Below the pieces are notes generated by a model. The model ran no database searches. It saw only the letters and a list, made by a program, of their open reading frames with translations, and had not been told where the DNA came from. 64,000 bases of DNA from Paguma larvata (lineage: Eukaryota; Chordata; Mammalia; Carnivora; Viverridae). The DNA lies in the NCBI GenBank assembly GCA_030068075.1, contig CM057831.1:7825464-7889463 (forward strand), read 5' to 3'. Below are positions 54,975 through 64,000 of this stretch, in pieces. Positions within the stretch are counted from its first letter, which is position 1; each line of letters opens with the position of its first letter. The position numbers and the translations under genes were made by a program.

Positions 54975-55095
54975 CAAATATAGATTCTTAGGACCCACCT
55001 TCAGATACCGTGATTCGGAAGAGCCTGGGTAGGACTGTGAATCTGCACGTTCTTCTTTTCAAAATTCCCCGCATGACTTTGAGGTGGGTTTGAGA
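54975..55095 (+). mobile_element. MER5-like hAT transposon relic
   Basis: 'agattcttaggacccaccttcagataccgtgattcggaagagcctggg' then 'gactgtgaatctgcacg' and GAGGTGGGTTTGAGAACCAG follow MER5-type hAT elements. Decayed and lacking clear terminal inverted repeats. Confidence 0.6.
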
Positions 55096-55620
55096 ACCAG
55101 AAGCCCATGGGGTAGGATTTGGAAGTCTTCTCTCCCTAAGAGCTTCCCCACTGCTGCTTGCGCTGGCTACTGCCTCCTTCTCTGCGGGTAACACTCGGTT
55201 AGTAGAGACACAATGACATCTTAATCGGCCTTCTAGGTCCTTCCCGCCCTATCGTCTAGCTGAAGCTGGGATCGCCGCGGGAGGCAGGTGTGCGGGTGTG
55301 TGTGGGCGCGCATGCGCAAGTGTTCCACCGCAGGGGAAGGGGCTATACCACGGGGTGGGGGGTGGGGGGTGTTGCAGGACACTGAAACAAGCAAGTCCCC
55401 CTTCCGTATGGGGCTTCCTGGCCTCCCCGATATGCTTCGTTGTCACTTGATTAGCTACCGCTTGGCCACCTGTCCGTGACAGTCTCTCTCTTGAGCATTC
55501 CCGGTCACCTCCCTGGCATCGATTTTTACATGCAGTCCTAACACAGCGTCATAAGGCACTTCATGGTCTACAAAGTAGTTTTCGCTTCTGTCATTCCATT
55601 TCATTTCATTTTTGCGGCAT
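55096..55620. other. Single-copy DNA with G-tract, no gene seen
   Basis: A plus-strand G-tract GGGGTGGGGGGTGGGGGG at 55353-55371 satisfies the four-run rule for G-quadruplexes. An alternating GTGTGCGGGTGTGTGTGGGCGCGCATGCGC-like patch precedes it at 55289-55318. Confidence 0.45.
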
Positions 55621-55990
55621 CTGCCGGGGTCTGACTGTTCACGCCCCGCCACCTACCCCCAGGTTGTGTGTTGAAATCCTACCCCTCCCTCCCCGCCCAA
55701 AGTGATGACATCAGAGGCGGGGGGCCTCTGGGAGGTGCTTCGGACATGAGGGTGGAGCCCTCCTGAATGGGATTAGTGCCCTAATAAAAGAGGCCCCTCC
55801 GAGTTCCACATCCCTTCTGTCACACAAGGATACATCAGAAAGACTCATCTATGAGCCAGGAAATGAGCCCTCCACACAGTGAATCTGCCTGCACCCAGAT
55901 CTTGGACCTCCAGCCTCCAGAATGGTGAGAAATAAATTTCTGTTTGTAAACCACTCGGTTTTTGGTGTTTGGTTACAGCAGCCGCAAAGG
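55621..55990 (+). mobile_element. MaLR-type LTR, sense
   Basis: Sense LTR of about 370 bases: 'ttgtgtgttgaaatcc', 'gatgacatcagaggcggggggcctctgggaggtgcttcgg', TAGTGCCCTAATAAAAGAGG, 'ggacctccagcctccagaatggtgagaaataaatttctg', terminal 'gtttggttacagcagccgc'. It has its polyadenylation signal AATAAA. Likely a solo LTR. Confidence 0.85.
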
Positions 55991-56329
55991 AGGAAGGCAG
56001 CATCTGTGAGGCCACACTGTGGATTCCCACTTCACTGGGGAGGAAGCAGGTTCAGAAAGGAAAGTCCCGAGGTGCGCGACAGTAAGGACCAGGGATAACG
56101 GAGCCTCCAGACGCTAAATGCTGTGTCTTTTCCAAAGACGTGTGTAGGTGTTCAGTGAACAGGGCTCAGGGCACCAGCGCTCTGCAGGCGAGCAGGCCTG
56201 GGTCTGGGAGGGGCAGGGGTAGCATCTCCCCTCTAAGTAATGAGAGTAAGATCTTGTGTCCTCTCCCTACAGCGCAAGCATCACAGGAGCATTCAGCTTT
56301 TGCCTTGTTCGGGGGAGTGGCCTCTTGCC
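55991..56329. other. Single-copy DNA, no gene seen
   Basis: Unremarkable unique sequence between the LTR and a SINE pair. Confidence 0.42.
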
Positions 56330-56344
56330 AGGATCTATAACTCT

Positions 56345-56536
56345 CTTTTGTTTTAAGTTTATTTATTTACTTTCAGAGAGGGAGAGAGAGAGAGAGTGAG
56401 AGGAGGGAGAGGAGGGGCACAGAGAGAGCAGGAAAGAGAATCCAAGCAGGCAAAGGGCTCAATGCCACAAACCATGAGATCATAACCTGAGCTGAAATCA
56501 AGAGTCAGACGCTCAACCAAGTCACCCAGGTGCCCC
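56345..56536 (-). mobile_element. Felid-type tRNA-derived SINE, copy 9
   Basis: Antisense, diverged: TTTAAGTTTATTTATTTAC, (GA)n expansion, 'gcaggcaaagggctcaatgcc', 'ccatgagatcataacctgagctgaaatc', ending CCAAGTCACCCAGGTGCC. A middle portion of the tRNA-related head is damaged. Shares its target duplication with copy 10. Confidence 0.92.
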
Positions 56537-56551
56537 AGGATCTCTAACTCT

Positions 56552-56760
56552 TTTTTTTTTTTAATGTTTATTTACTTTTGACAGAGAGACAGAGTGTGAT
56601 CAGGGGAGGGGCAGAGAAAGAGGGAGACACAGAATCTGAAGCAGGCTCCAGGCTCTGAGCTGTCAGCACAGAGCCCGATGCGGGGCTTGAACTCACAAAC
56701 TGTGAGATCATGACCTGAGCCGAAGTCGGTGCTCAACCGACTGAGCCACTCAGGTGCCCC
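56552..56760 (-). mobile_element. Felid-type tRNA-derived SINE, copy 10
   Basis: Antisense, better preserved than copy 9: TTAATGTTTATTTACTTTTG, GAAGCAGGCTCCAGGCTC, TGAGCTGTCAGCACAGAGCC, ending CGACTGAGCCACTCAGGTGC. The word AGGATCTNTAACTCT appears at 56330, 56537 and 56761, so both SINEs used the same target word. Confidence 0.96.
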
Positions 56761-56776
56761 AGGATCTGTAACTCTT

Positions 56777-57184
56777 AATGAGGTTCTCAACTTGGCTATG
56801 TGGGGCCTGAGAACACGGGATGCATGGGGCTGACTCTCACAAGGTGACGAGTCTCAGCCTGAGGAGAGGAGAGGACTTCAGGGTGAGGTAGGTGGCTACC
56901 CACGTCCATCGTCTTGGCTGCTTCCTTCGGGAGACAGGGCCCATCGATAGAGACCGAGCACGCACACGTGCACACACACACACACGTGCACACACACACA
57001 TACACACAGGCCAGGCCTCTGGACCTCAGGCAGGAGGACTCTCCCCTCCCCATCAGAGAGTCTCTGCAAGGGCAAAGACTTGGCTCCCCTCTCAGACAGG
57101 CAGATGCTCTAGGAGAATGGGGCCGCTGTCCTGGGCTGCTGGAGGAGACTGGCTACCGCATGGGGTTGCCAGCCCCGCTGGGGA
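56777..57184. other. Single-copy DNA with CA repeat, no gene seen
   Basis: Contains an alternating CA/CG tract at 56958-57008 (described separately). Rest unique. Confidence 0.45.
56958..57008. repeat. (CA)n microsatellite with CACGTG interruptions
   Basis: About 50 bases of alternating purine-pyrimidine with two CACACGTGCACAC units, so E-box CACGTG words are embedded. Candidate Z-DNA. Confidence 0.92.
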
Positions 57185-57335
57185 TGAGGGGCCCTGGACT
57201 CGAACCCACCCCCGTGCCTAGTGACCTGTGGGACCTAGCAGCGCCTACTTAACCCCTTTACGCTGTAGCTTTCCCAGCTAAAACACGGTGTGCTGATACT
57301 AAACATTCTTTCAGATCCAACACAGTGAGTCCATG
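57185..57335 (+). repeat. MIR SINE relic
   Basis: Sense MIR: GGACTCGAACCCACC head, 'agtgacctgtgggacctagcagcgcctacttaaccccttta', and a diverged core ('gctttcccagctaaaacacgg'). Confidence 0.72.
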
Positions 57336-57359
57336 ATTTCTGTGATAGGCTCTCTCTTA

Positions 57360-57590
57360 AAAATAACAGCTGATATTTATGGAGTCAGCCCTACGTGCCA
57401 AGCTCTGTGTACACATTATCTCATTTAAAGCTCCTAACGAGAAGAAGCTTTTATTAACTCCAGCTGGTAGACAGAAAAGACGTTCAGAGAGGTTAAGTAA
57501 CTTACTCAACATCAAATGGCTGTCATGGGGCGGACTAGGGACCCCAGAGCCCTTGGCCTTACTTAACCACTGTGCTATCTTTTTTTTTTT
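57360..57590 (-). repeat. MIR SINE relic, nearly full length
   Basis: Antisense MIR: AACAGCTGATATTTATGG, 'gtgccaagctctgtgtacacattatctcatttaaagctcctaacgag', 'cgttcagagaggttaagtaacttactcaacatc', and a TTAACCACTGTGCTATC end. One of the best-preserved MIRs here. It is followed by a T20 run (57580-57599). Confidence 0.92.
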
Positions 57591-57599
57591 TTTTTTTTG

Positions 57600-58199
57600 T
57601 GGCTGCTTAAGAAAAGTATTTCTTGCTCTCAGAAACAATAGTCCACTCTACGGAGATAAAATGAACTTAGTTAAGAAGCAGGAAACTTATAAAATAATTA
57701 AACCCAGTGCTAACTATTCAAGCAGAAGTATTCCTGAGATGCACATTCAGGAGAGTCTTCTGCGTGCTACCTTGCTACGCTTTCGTTTCGTGAGCCTCTT
57801 CTCTCTGAGTCTGTAGTGGACGTCTTTTGCTTTTACTAACTGGCAGCCATTCGGCCTTCTTTGGGGAAAAAGAAGTCCAATTTCTCTCTGGGGAATCACT
57901 CCTGTCCCTGCTCCGGATGTCAGTGGCTCCAGGGAGTAGGGGGTGGATATGTGTCATGTAACTCTGGAATGATCGGTCAATCATTTCCCTGGCTACAGCG
58001 AGGGTTTGGAAGATGTTCCTGTGACCCCAGACAAATCCGAGGAGACACAAGACATTAAAAAAAATTGTTTTAATGAGTCTGTTGAGAACTCCTTTCTCTC
58101 CCTGTGACATTGGATTTGGCTCTGGCAGGCTGTGGGCTCGGAGCTGGGAACGGTCACCTTGCCACTGCTGAAGCCCTGCCTTAAGACGCTGACATAAAA
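57600..58199. other. Single-copy DNA, no gene seen
   Basis: Unique sequence; a 145-codon ORF (57379-57816) starts in the MIR and crosses the T-run, so it is not a gene. Confidence 0.45.
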
Positions 58200-58375
58200 G
58201 GGAACGGGGCTAGTAAGTGACAATATCGTGTCCCCGAATCCAGCCCTTTCTGAAAATCCAGGTCTACCCTCTGGAGTTGTCGGCTACATACGCCAATAAA
58301 ACTCTCTTTTGATTTAAAGCCTATTAGAGTCTTGTGTCTGTCACTGGCAACCAGGAGAGTTCTAACTTATGTAAG
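58200..58375 (+). mobile_element. Possible ancient LTR 3' end
   Basis: CGCCAATAAAACTCTC, 'ttttgatttaaagcctattagagtcttgtgtctgtcactggcaacc', GAGAGTTCTAACTTATG have the polyadenylation signal and terminal word order seen in some ancient LTRs. I cannot name the family. Confidence 0.38.
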
Positions 58376-58789
58376 GGCAGCATTCAAGGAGTTGAGAAGC
58401 CCCATTATCTGGCATCAGCCTGCATCCTCATGGGAAGTGAGCCCCTACCAGGGTGAAACCTCCTTTGTAGGAAAGACTACAACCTGCCTGGCATTTCTGG
58501 GGCTCCCCGGACCTCTGAACTGAGGGGGTGTCTGGAGTTTCCCTGAACACAGAGGTCGCCTCTGGGACATACTGGAACGATTGAGCTGGATACAAAGGCC
58601 TGAGAGTTGGTGGTGAGAAGTAGCCCTGTTGCCTCCCTCAGACGGTGAGTCACATCGTTGCCGCCCCGAGGAAGCCCAGTGCATCTGTACGAGATTGGTC
58701 CTCTCCCCACAAGCCACTGCCCGGAAAGACCACGCACTAGGGAACACTTCTGGACCAAAATGTTAAATAAATCAATTCATAAATAAGTG
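58376..58789. other. Single-copy DNA, no gene seen
   Basis: Unremarkable unique sequence. Confidence 0.42.
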
Positions 58790-59165
58790 TAGACTCACAT
58801 CCGACATGACCTCCAGTGTCCCCCTCTGTTCCTATATTGAAGTCCTAATGCCAGTACCTCAGAACGTGACTGTATTTGGAGAGAGGGCCTTGAATGTGAG
58901 GTCACATGGATGGGTTCCACTCTGACATGACCGGTGTCCTTATGAGATTAGGACACAGACACGCACAGAGGGAGGACACATGAGGACACGAGAGAAGGCG
59001 GCCATCCGCACACCAGGAAGAAGCCTCAGAAGAAACCAGCCTGCCCACACCTGGATCTCAGTCCAGCTTCCAGAACACTGGGAGAAAGTACATTTTGGTC
59101 TTGTAAGCCACCCAGTCTGTGGCACTTTGTTGCGGCAACCCTGACAGCATCCAAATACCATACAT
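58790..59165 (+). mobile_element. MaLR (MLT1-type) LTR, sense
   Basis: Sense LTR: 'attgaagtcctaatgccagtacc', GACTGTATTTGGAGAGAGGG, 'ggtgtccttatgagattaggacacagacac', 'agaaggcggccatccgcacaccaggaag', TAAGCCACCCAGTCTGTGG, ending in 'ttgcggcaaccctgacagc'. Close to full length. Confidence 0.9.
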
Positions 59166-59839
59166 AAATTATATAAATAGTGATAAAAATATAAGAATAT
59201 ACTCCTATATGCATATACAGCTGTGTGTGTCTGTATCTAACTACGTATAGCTGACTCCATCTATCTCTTTTGTATGCATATTCTCGCAAGACACCTCCAT
59301 GGCCCCTCCAAGGTCCCAGGACAAGACGTGACTTTCCTCCTCAGTCCCCAGCACTCTCCGCATCCCAAACAGGTGCCCCTCATCTTGGCCTGCCCAACCA
59401 AATGCACATCTACTTGCCTTCGAGGTGGGCAAGCTTCCGTCAGCTTTCCAAGAGAACTGGAATCACGTCCTGCTCTGTACACACCGCTATGAAGGCATTG
59501 ATGCCGTTGTGCAGTAACTGTCTGTTTAGGGGTCATCTCCCTCTGCCAGCCCATGGGCTCCTTCTCATCCCGGCAGCGCAGGCAGGACCTTGGTCGGATG
59601 GATAGGGTGCAGAACGCTGGGTGCGCCCCTGGACTCCCGGACAGCCTGCCTGGGGTAGGGGGGGAGGAGGGTTGAGATTGGTTGAGGGGACAGAGGGGGA
59701 TCGCTCGCCACCTCCGGAGGGGATCAAGGACACAGCTCAGAGCCCTGCACCACTTGGAGAGCCCAGCTGATTGGACAGAGAAAAGCCTCCAGTTTCAGGA
59801 CCTCGGAGAGAGAATTGCAGGGGCTCTCAACAGCAAATT
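59166..59839. other. Single-copy DNA, no gene seen
   Basis: AT/TATA-rich at 59166-59260 with a short TGTGTGTG run, then GC-rich unique sequence. ORFs up to 111 codons are opposed on the other strand. Confidence 0.42.
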
Positions 59840-60195
59840 AGGCATTTAAAGCCAAGCGCAGTGGCTTTCGGAGATTAAATGCATTATAGATTTGCTAAAC
59901 GCGAGGCAAACCAAAGAAAACGTAGACAGCTCGGGCTCCCCTTCGGGTGGCCGGGTGGGTGGGACGCGACAGGCAGGACACAATCACGCGGCCAGAATGC
60001 CAGGCACGCGGGCTTAATTTTTCATTTGCAATCAAGGCCACGTCTCCCCTTCTCCTAGTCCCAGAAACGCGGCTCTGCGTGGGGCTCCTTTCATGGGCAG
60101 TATTGCGGAGAGAAGGGAAAATTATCCGGAGATAATGGTGTTGATTATGGGACGCAGCCGGTGCCTGCCTCTGAGAGTAGGGATGCCTGACCCTC
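59840..60195. promoter_or_regulatory. Candidate conserved non-coding element
   Basis: The strongest regulatory-looking block in the window. Words include GGAGATTAAATGCATT, 'gcttaatttttcatttgcaatcaaggcc', an inverted repeat ATTATC-CGGA-GATAAT at 60121-60136, and GTTGATTATGGG. TAAT, octamer-like, CCAAT-reverse and GATA-like sites are dense, complexity is high, and I see no transposon. Inference from composition; conservation not tested. Confidence 0.45.
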
Positions 60196-60454
60196 CACCC
60201 CCTGGCGCCCTGGCGAGTCCCAACTCTCCTGTCTGCAGCGGGCTGCAGCCCCGGGGGCTTGCGTCTCCTCCTTGAATGGGGGGCACAGTTAGCCTCCCTG
60301 GAAAGTCCTTTTATTCTTTCATTTTATCCTCACCTTTTTTTTTTTTTAATCCAAGAAGGGAAATGAGAAAGTTCTAGAGTGCAGAGTATTCAGAGAAGGG
60401 GAGCAGGTATGATAACAGGAGATAGAACAGTGGGGGTCAGATCAGGGAACCAGA
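60196..60454. other. Single-copy DNA, no gene seen
   Basis: Includes a T12 run (60336-60348). Nothing else is recognised. Confidence 0.42.
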
Positions 60455-60580
60455 GGGTGGGGGTTGTGGTCTCTGCATCTGCCACAGACTCCACTTTGTG
60501 AGTCTGGGTAAGGCAGGTGTCCCTCTGGACACAGTGTCTGCACCTCTGAAACAGGATTAGGACCCCGTGAGCACTGCGAT
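60455..60580 (+). repeat. MIR SINE relic
   Basis: Sense, diverged: 'gccacagactccactttgtgagtctgggtaaggcaggtg', CACCTCTGAAACAGGATTAG. Confidence 0.5.
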
Positions 60581-60715
60581 TCTGTTCTTCACAGGTGGGG
60601 AAAAGTCTTTTTGTTCCTGAAGAACTATCAGAAGATGACTGGGTGATTCTCAGTCTCTTCAGAAAAAGAGACAAAAGAAAATTAACTTGAGCTTGAGGGA
60701 CTCAGGTTAGACCAA

Positions 60716-60750
60716 AAAACAACGACAACGACAACAACAACAACAACAAA
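60716..60750. repeat. (CAA)n/(CGACAA)n microsatellite
   Basis: ACAACGACAACGACAACAAC followed by pure CAA units. Confidence 0.93.
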
Positions 60751-60944
60751 CACCCCAGAATGATCACGGAAGGCAGCTGTTGAAAAAGGGAATTGGATAC
60801 AATAGGGAGTTTCAAAACTCCTTTTTCTCTAGAACTTTAAAGAATCACAGCATTGCATCTGTCTGGGTTATACGCCAGGCGTGTGCCTCCTCTGAGGTGG
60901 AGATGGATGGACCTCGCTGCTCTCCAAACTTCCTGAGCCAAATT

Positions 60945-61165
60945 AATGATTGCTTCTGTGTATCAAGTTCCTTCTCCAGGCCAGACCCACATCCAGGCAC
61001 CCTGCGTACCTGGCTTCATTTAGCCCTCCACTCAGCCCCAACAGTTGAGCGTTCTGTCCTTCAAACCAGCACACAGAAGTTTGGTGACTTTGCCAAAGCC
61101 ACCGCTAGCGGTAATTGGGAGCTGAATCTGAACCCCAAGTCTGATGACTTTCGAAAGCCTCACTT
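60945..61165 (-). repeat. MIR SINE relic
   Basis: Antisense MIR: 'gcttctgtgtatcaagttcc', 'cattta gccctcc'-type middle, 'acagaagtttggtgactttgccaaagcc', GGAGCTGAATCTGAACCCC. Confidence 0.65.
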
Positions 61166-61954
61166 TTTCCCAGGCACCCTTCCTCTCTCGCTAGGAAGAG
61201 GCAGTAGGGAAGGTGGGTGGTGAGGGCTCTGAGGGCCTTTCTATGCAGCTCTAGACGGGGACCCACTGCTCACCGCTCTGTTGAAGGAACCACATTCCTG
61301 GCAAAGGAAGGGTGTCCCCTGAGAGTCCCGTCCTGTGTCCTGCGTCCTCTGTGGCAGAGGTGGCTGCGGAGTCCCAGGCTGGGGCTGTGGATCGGAAGGA
61401 GAGGCCTTAAAGGACTTCCCGCGGGCGGGCGGGTAGGAGCACCCGGCCTGGGACTTCAGAGACTCTGGGCTGACAGCAGCCACCTGTGATCAAATATTCC
61501 TTTTGCTTCTTTTTTGGGCTCAGAGAATTGCCGCCGCAAGGCCACGTGCTTCCTGATGGTGTGGAGGAGCCGGCCACGGAGTCCTGGGAGAGAGAGGAGG
61601 GGTGGTCAGTCCCGGAAGTATCGGGGTGGAGACATGGGGGGGCTGGGCCCCTGAGCAGCCCCAGCGCCGTGAGCGCCTCAGTGGCTGCAAAGCCCCGAGC
61701 CCCTGCTCTGCCACTCAGCCTCTGCCACAGGAGAAGCCCTTGGGAACGCTGTGGCTCCAGAGAGAAAAGCCCAAATGCCTCTCTTCCCCCGACCTTCTAG
61801 TGCCCATAGATACAAGGTTCAAAGGCCCTTGGGGGCCGAAAGGGAATCCAGGCTGAGCGCTGGGAGTCACGGCTGCAGGGGAGCAGCGAGAGGCGCATCG
61901 TGCAGGGGAGCCCTCCCCCCTCCCCCCACCCCCAGCTGCCAGCTTTGCACCACC
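61166..61954. other. GC-rich single-copy DNA, no gene supported
   Basis: Overlapping ORFs of 64-104 codons on both strands, no domains. C-run at 61913-61931. Confidence 0.42.
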
Positions 61955-62090
61955 GGGCGCACGTGACCTGCTTTATCCTCAGTTCCTTCATCTGTAAACA
62001 GCAACAATGAGGACACCTGCCTCAAAGAGCCGCCAGGAAGGTTAACCGAGTTGGCGCCTGCCGCTGAGTGAGCACTGTGTGAGCGTTAGC
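61955..62090 (+). repeat. MIR SINE relic
   Basis: Sense MIR: ACGTGACCTGCTTTATCC, TCAGTTCCTTCATCTGTAAA, 'caacaatgaggacacctgcctcaaagagccgccaggaaggttaac', 'tgagtgagcactgtgtgagcgttagc'. Confidence 0.82.
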
Positions 62091-62220
62091 TGTCAGGGTG
62101 TCACTGTCACCCCCACGGCTACTACGAGAGCCGCTGGGAAGAAAGAGTAGAGGGAGCACTACAAACACAGGAGCAGGAGAAGCAAAGGAAAGGCCTGGTT
62201 TGCTTTTCAGTGGGCTTTCT

Positions 62221-62239
62221 CCCCCCCCCCCCCCCCCCA
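62221..62239. repeat. Poly-C run
   Basis: Nineteen or so consecutive C followed by ACCTCCC. Very rare length for an uninterrupted C run, a likely sequencing/assembly length error and a strong i-motif/quadruplex candidate. It underlies the poly-Pro ORFs here. Confidence 0.95.
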
Positions 62240-62527
62240 CCTCCCGGACCCAAGACCCAGGAGCCCAGCCCCAGGCTCCTTCCTGGACGCAGACCCAGCC
62301 TCGCTCAGACAAAGGCCTGGCTCTCCAGCACAGGCTGCGGGGAGACAGACTGGGCAGCCGGGGGCCACCAGCCAGCCCAGGTCTTAGCACCAAAGATGTC
62401 ACCTGTCCCGGGAAGCTGCTTACTCCGGAGCAAATTCTCATGTGTTGTCACCTCTGAGGAGACGGGAGTGGGGTCACACATTCATGCGTATATATAGTTA
62501 TTTGGTACACACTGCCCTGGGGGCTGA

Positions 62528-62662
62528 CCACCCTCCCCCCGCCCTCCTCCCTTCTTCCCTCCATTCCTCCATCCCTCTGTCCTTCCTCCTTCTCTTCCTC
62601 CTTCCTTCCTCACCCCTCTCCTCCCTTTTTCCTCCCTCCCTCCCTTCTTCTCCTATTTTATT
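62528..62662. repeat. Polypyrimidine CCTT/CCCT tract
   Basis: About 130 bases of almost pure pyrimidine, an imperfect mixture of CCTT, CCCT and TCCT. Can form triplex (H-DNA). Explains the Ser/Pro/Leu-rich ORF at 62442-62843. Confidence 0.95.
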
Positions 62663-64000
62663 TATTGTAGCCTGGATTCTCCTTTTCCCAGTCCACCCTC
62701 TAAATATACTCTCAAAGCAAGTAGAGACACACTTGCGTAAAGGCAGAATCCAAGGCCCTTATATTAAGGGACAAAGGAAGCCTGTGAAATTAGCAGGGTC
62801 TGGGATCTGGAAGGTGACCGAGCTCCCCCTTGTTGCTTATTAATACCGAGGTTCTTGCTGGGGAGAGTGGAGGCAACATTTTCTCCCCTAGTCCAAACTG
62901 CCCCTGGAGATACTCTTGACCACAGGCCCTTGGCTCCCTGAGGTGACTGAGGGATTGGAAGGGACAGGAGCTGGGGCCCCACACCTCTGGGCCAGTGTCC
63001 CCTTCCTCCCAATGTGGGCTTGCATTGCTATTCATTTCATCAAGACGTCCCTGCATGTGAGACCCCGGCTGCTTCTTGCTGCCCAGGTGTCTGTGCATGT
63101 TTGTTTAACACAGAGGGAGGAGACCAGCGAGCAAGCAAAGGCTCAGAGTTCAGGAAAGAGTGGGGTCACGTGTGCGGGTGCCGGCGGGCAGGTCTGAGTG
63201 ACAGGATCTTTGAACAGCCCTGGCACATGGTTCTGAGAGGCAGTTATGCCAGAGTGGAAGGGAGGACAGGGCAGAAGGAAAGGGAGGTGCCGGGAGAAGG
63301 CTCCAGGGCTGGGACTGTCACCTTCCCGGCCATCCCCAGGGTCTGGGGTCCGGGTGGGGCCTCACGTCAGGGACCCACATGGTCGGTCCAAACTGTGGCG
63401 AGGTGAGGGGCCCCTCCCGGTGCCTGGTAGGTGCTGACAGAGGTCCCGGCCTCTGATGGAGGAAACTTGGCTGCTCTTTGTGCCCCTCTCCTCAGCCTCG
63501 GCCACCCCCTCAGGGACATGATGAGTCATAAGGAACCGGGAGAGGACAACTGAGCGCCTCTCCCCGACAGACCTGCTCTGCACTGCAGGTGGCAACCAGG
63601 AAAGGGGTTCCGGAAAGGTGTTTCCAAGGTGGCAAGTGTGGTCTTTCAGTGGCTGCGTTCTCCGACCTCTTCCTCGGGTGCCTTGCACTTTTCACAAGCC
63701 GCTGCAGGGAATGGGTGGGCAGGGGCAGGGGGCTCTGCACCTCCGCGGGCCAGGGCCAGGGCTCTGGGCAGGAGAGAGCACTGTGTGCAGGTCTCTGCTC
63801 TCTACAGCCCTCTTTCTGGAGCGGAAACTGGGGACAGCTGCCTCCCACCACCTGTAATGTCACTCAAACTACAGGTGCAAACCACTCCTTGCAAACGGCA
63901 CCTGTGGAAAGGGGTTGGGAGGGTTGGTTTAACGCCAGACCAGCCCCATGGGCAGGAAGCCACTCAGAGGCCCTTCCCGGGTCCCCAGGCTGGAAAGTCA
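62663..64000. other. GC-rich single-copy DNA, no gene supported
   Basis: Unique to the window end. Several ORFs of 60-133 codons overlap on both strands, none with a recognisable domain. If a gene's exons lie here I cannot tell them from chance ORFs without comparison. Confidence 0.4.

Noticed and set aside
62098..62497. Proline-rich ORFs
   Set aside because: Created by the poly-C run and C-rich surroundings.
1..64000. Naming the host locus or nearby gene
   Set aside because: No exon is recognisable, so any gene name would be a guess.

Overview
This window is nuclear DNA from a carnivoran mammal, most probably a cat (Felidae). The main evidence is ten copies of the tRNA-derived carnivore SINE in its cat-type form. 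They have a tRNA-like head, a middle related to GCTCTGTGCTGACAGCTC, a CT-rich stretch and an AATAAA/poly-A tail. A long L1 and several L1 3' ends resemble carnivore L1. I see no bacterial or organellar feature, no rRNA or functional tRNA, and no CRISPR. I found no protein-coding exon that I can defend; every recognisable protein segment belongs to a retroelement.

Layout. 1-3.65 kb: single-copy DNA with MIR and L2 relics and a G-rich/GC-box patch. 3.66-8.88 kb: a long sense-strand L1 with its 5' UTR, a decayed ORF1, an ORF2 lacking the endonuclease domain, and a 3' UTR. 8.9-22.4 kb: single-copy DNA with MIRs, three SINEs, a three-copy minisatellite and an old L1 3' end. 22.99-24.26 kb: a young truncated L1 inside an older L1. 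24.3-29.8 kb: mostly single-copy, with a conserved-looking AT-rich block near 26.2 kb. 29.87-30.24 kb: an antisense MaLR LTR. 32.5-33.6 kb: a stack of MER5-like DNA transposon, L1 and SINE, followed by antisense L1. 33.95-37.59 kb: an antisense endogenous retrovirus with two diverged LTRs and remnants of gag, protease and early reverse transcriptase, with later pol and env lost. 37.6-64 kb: GC-rich single-copy DNA with many MIRs, seven of the ten SINEs lying between 37.2 and 56.8 kb, three more MaLR LTRs, a long GAAA microsatellite, CA/TG tracts, G/C-rich quadruplex-prone tracts, and several AT-rich islands with homeodomain-like sites.

Best interpretation: intergenic or intronic regulatory DNA near an unidentified gene. 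The informative content is the insertion history (nested elements, two SINEs sharing one target site, retroviral enhancer repeats with a SINE inside) and several candidate conserved non-coding elements. Repeat families were assigned by eye from remembered consensus features, so boundaries are typically good to about 10-30 bases for young elements and 30-60 bases for ancient ones. I did not find a convincing new biological system.
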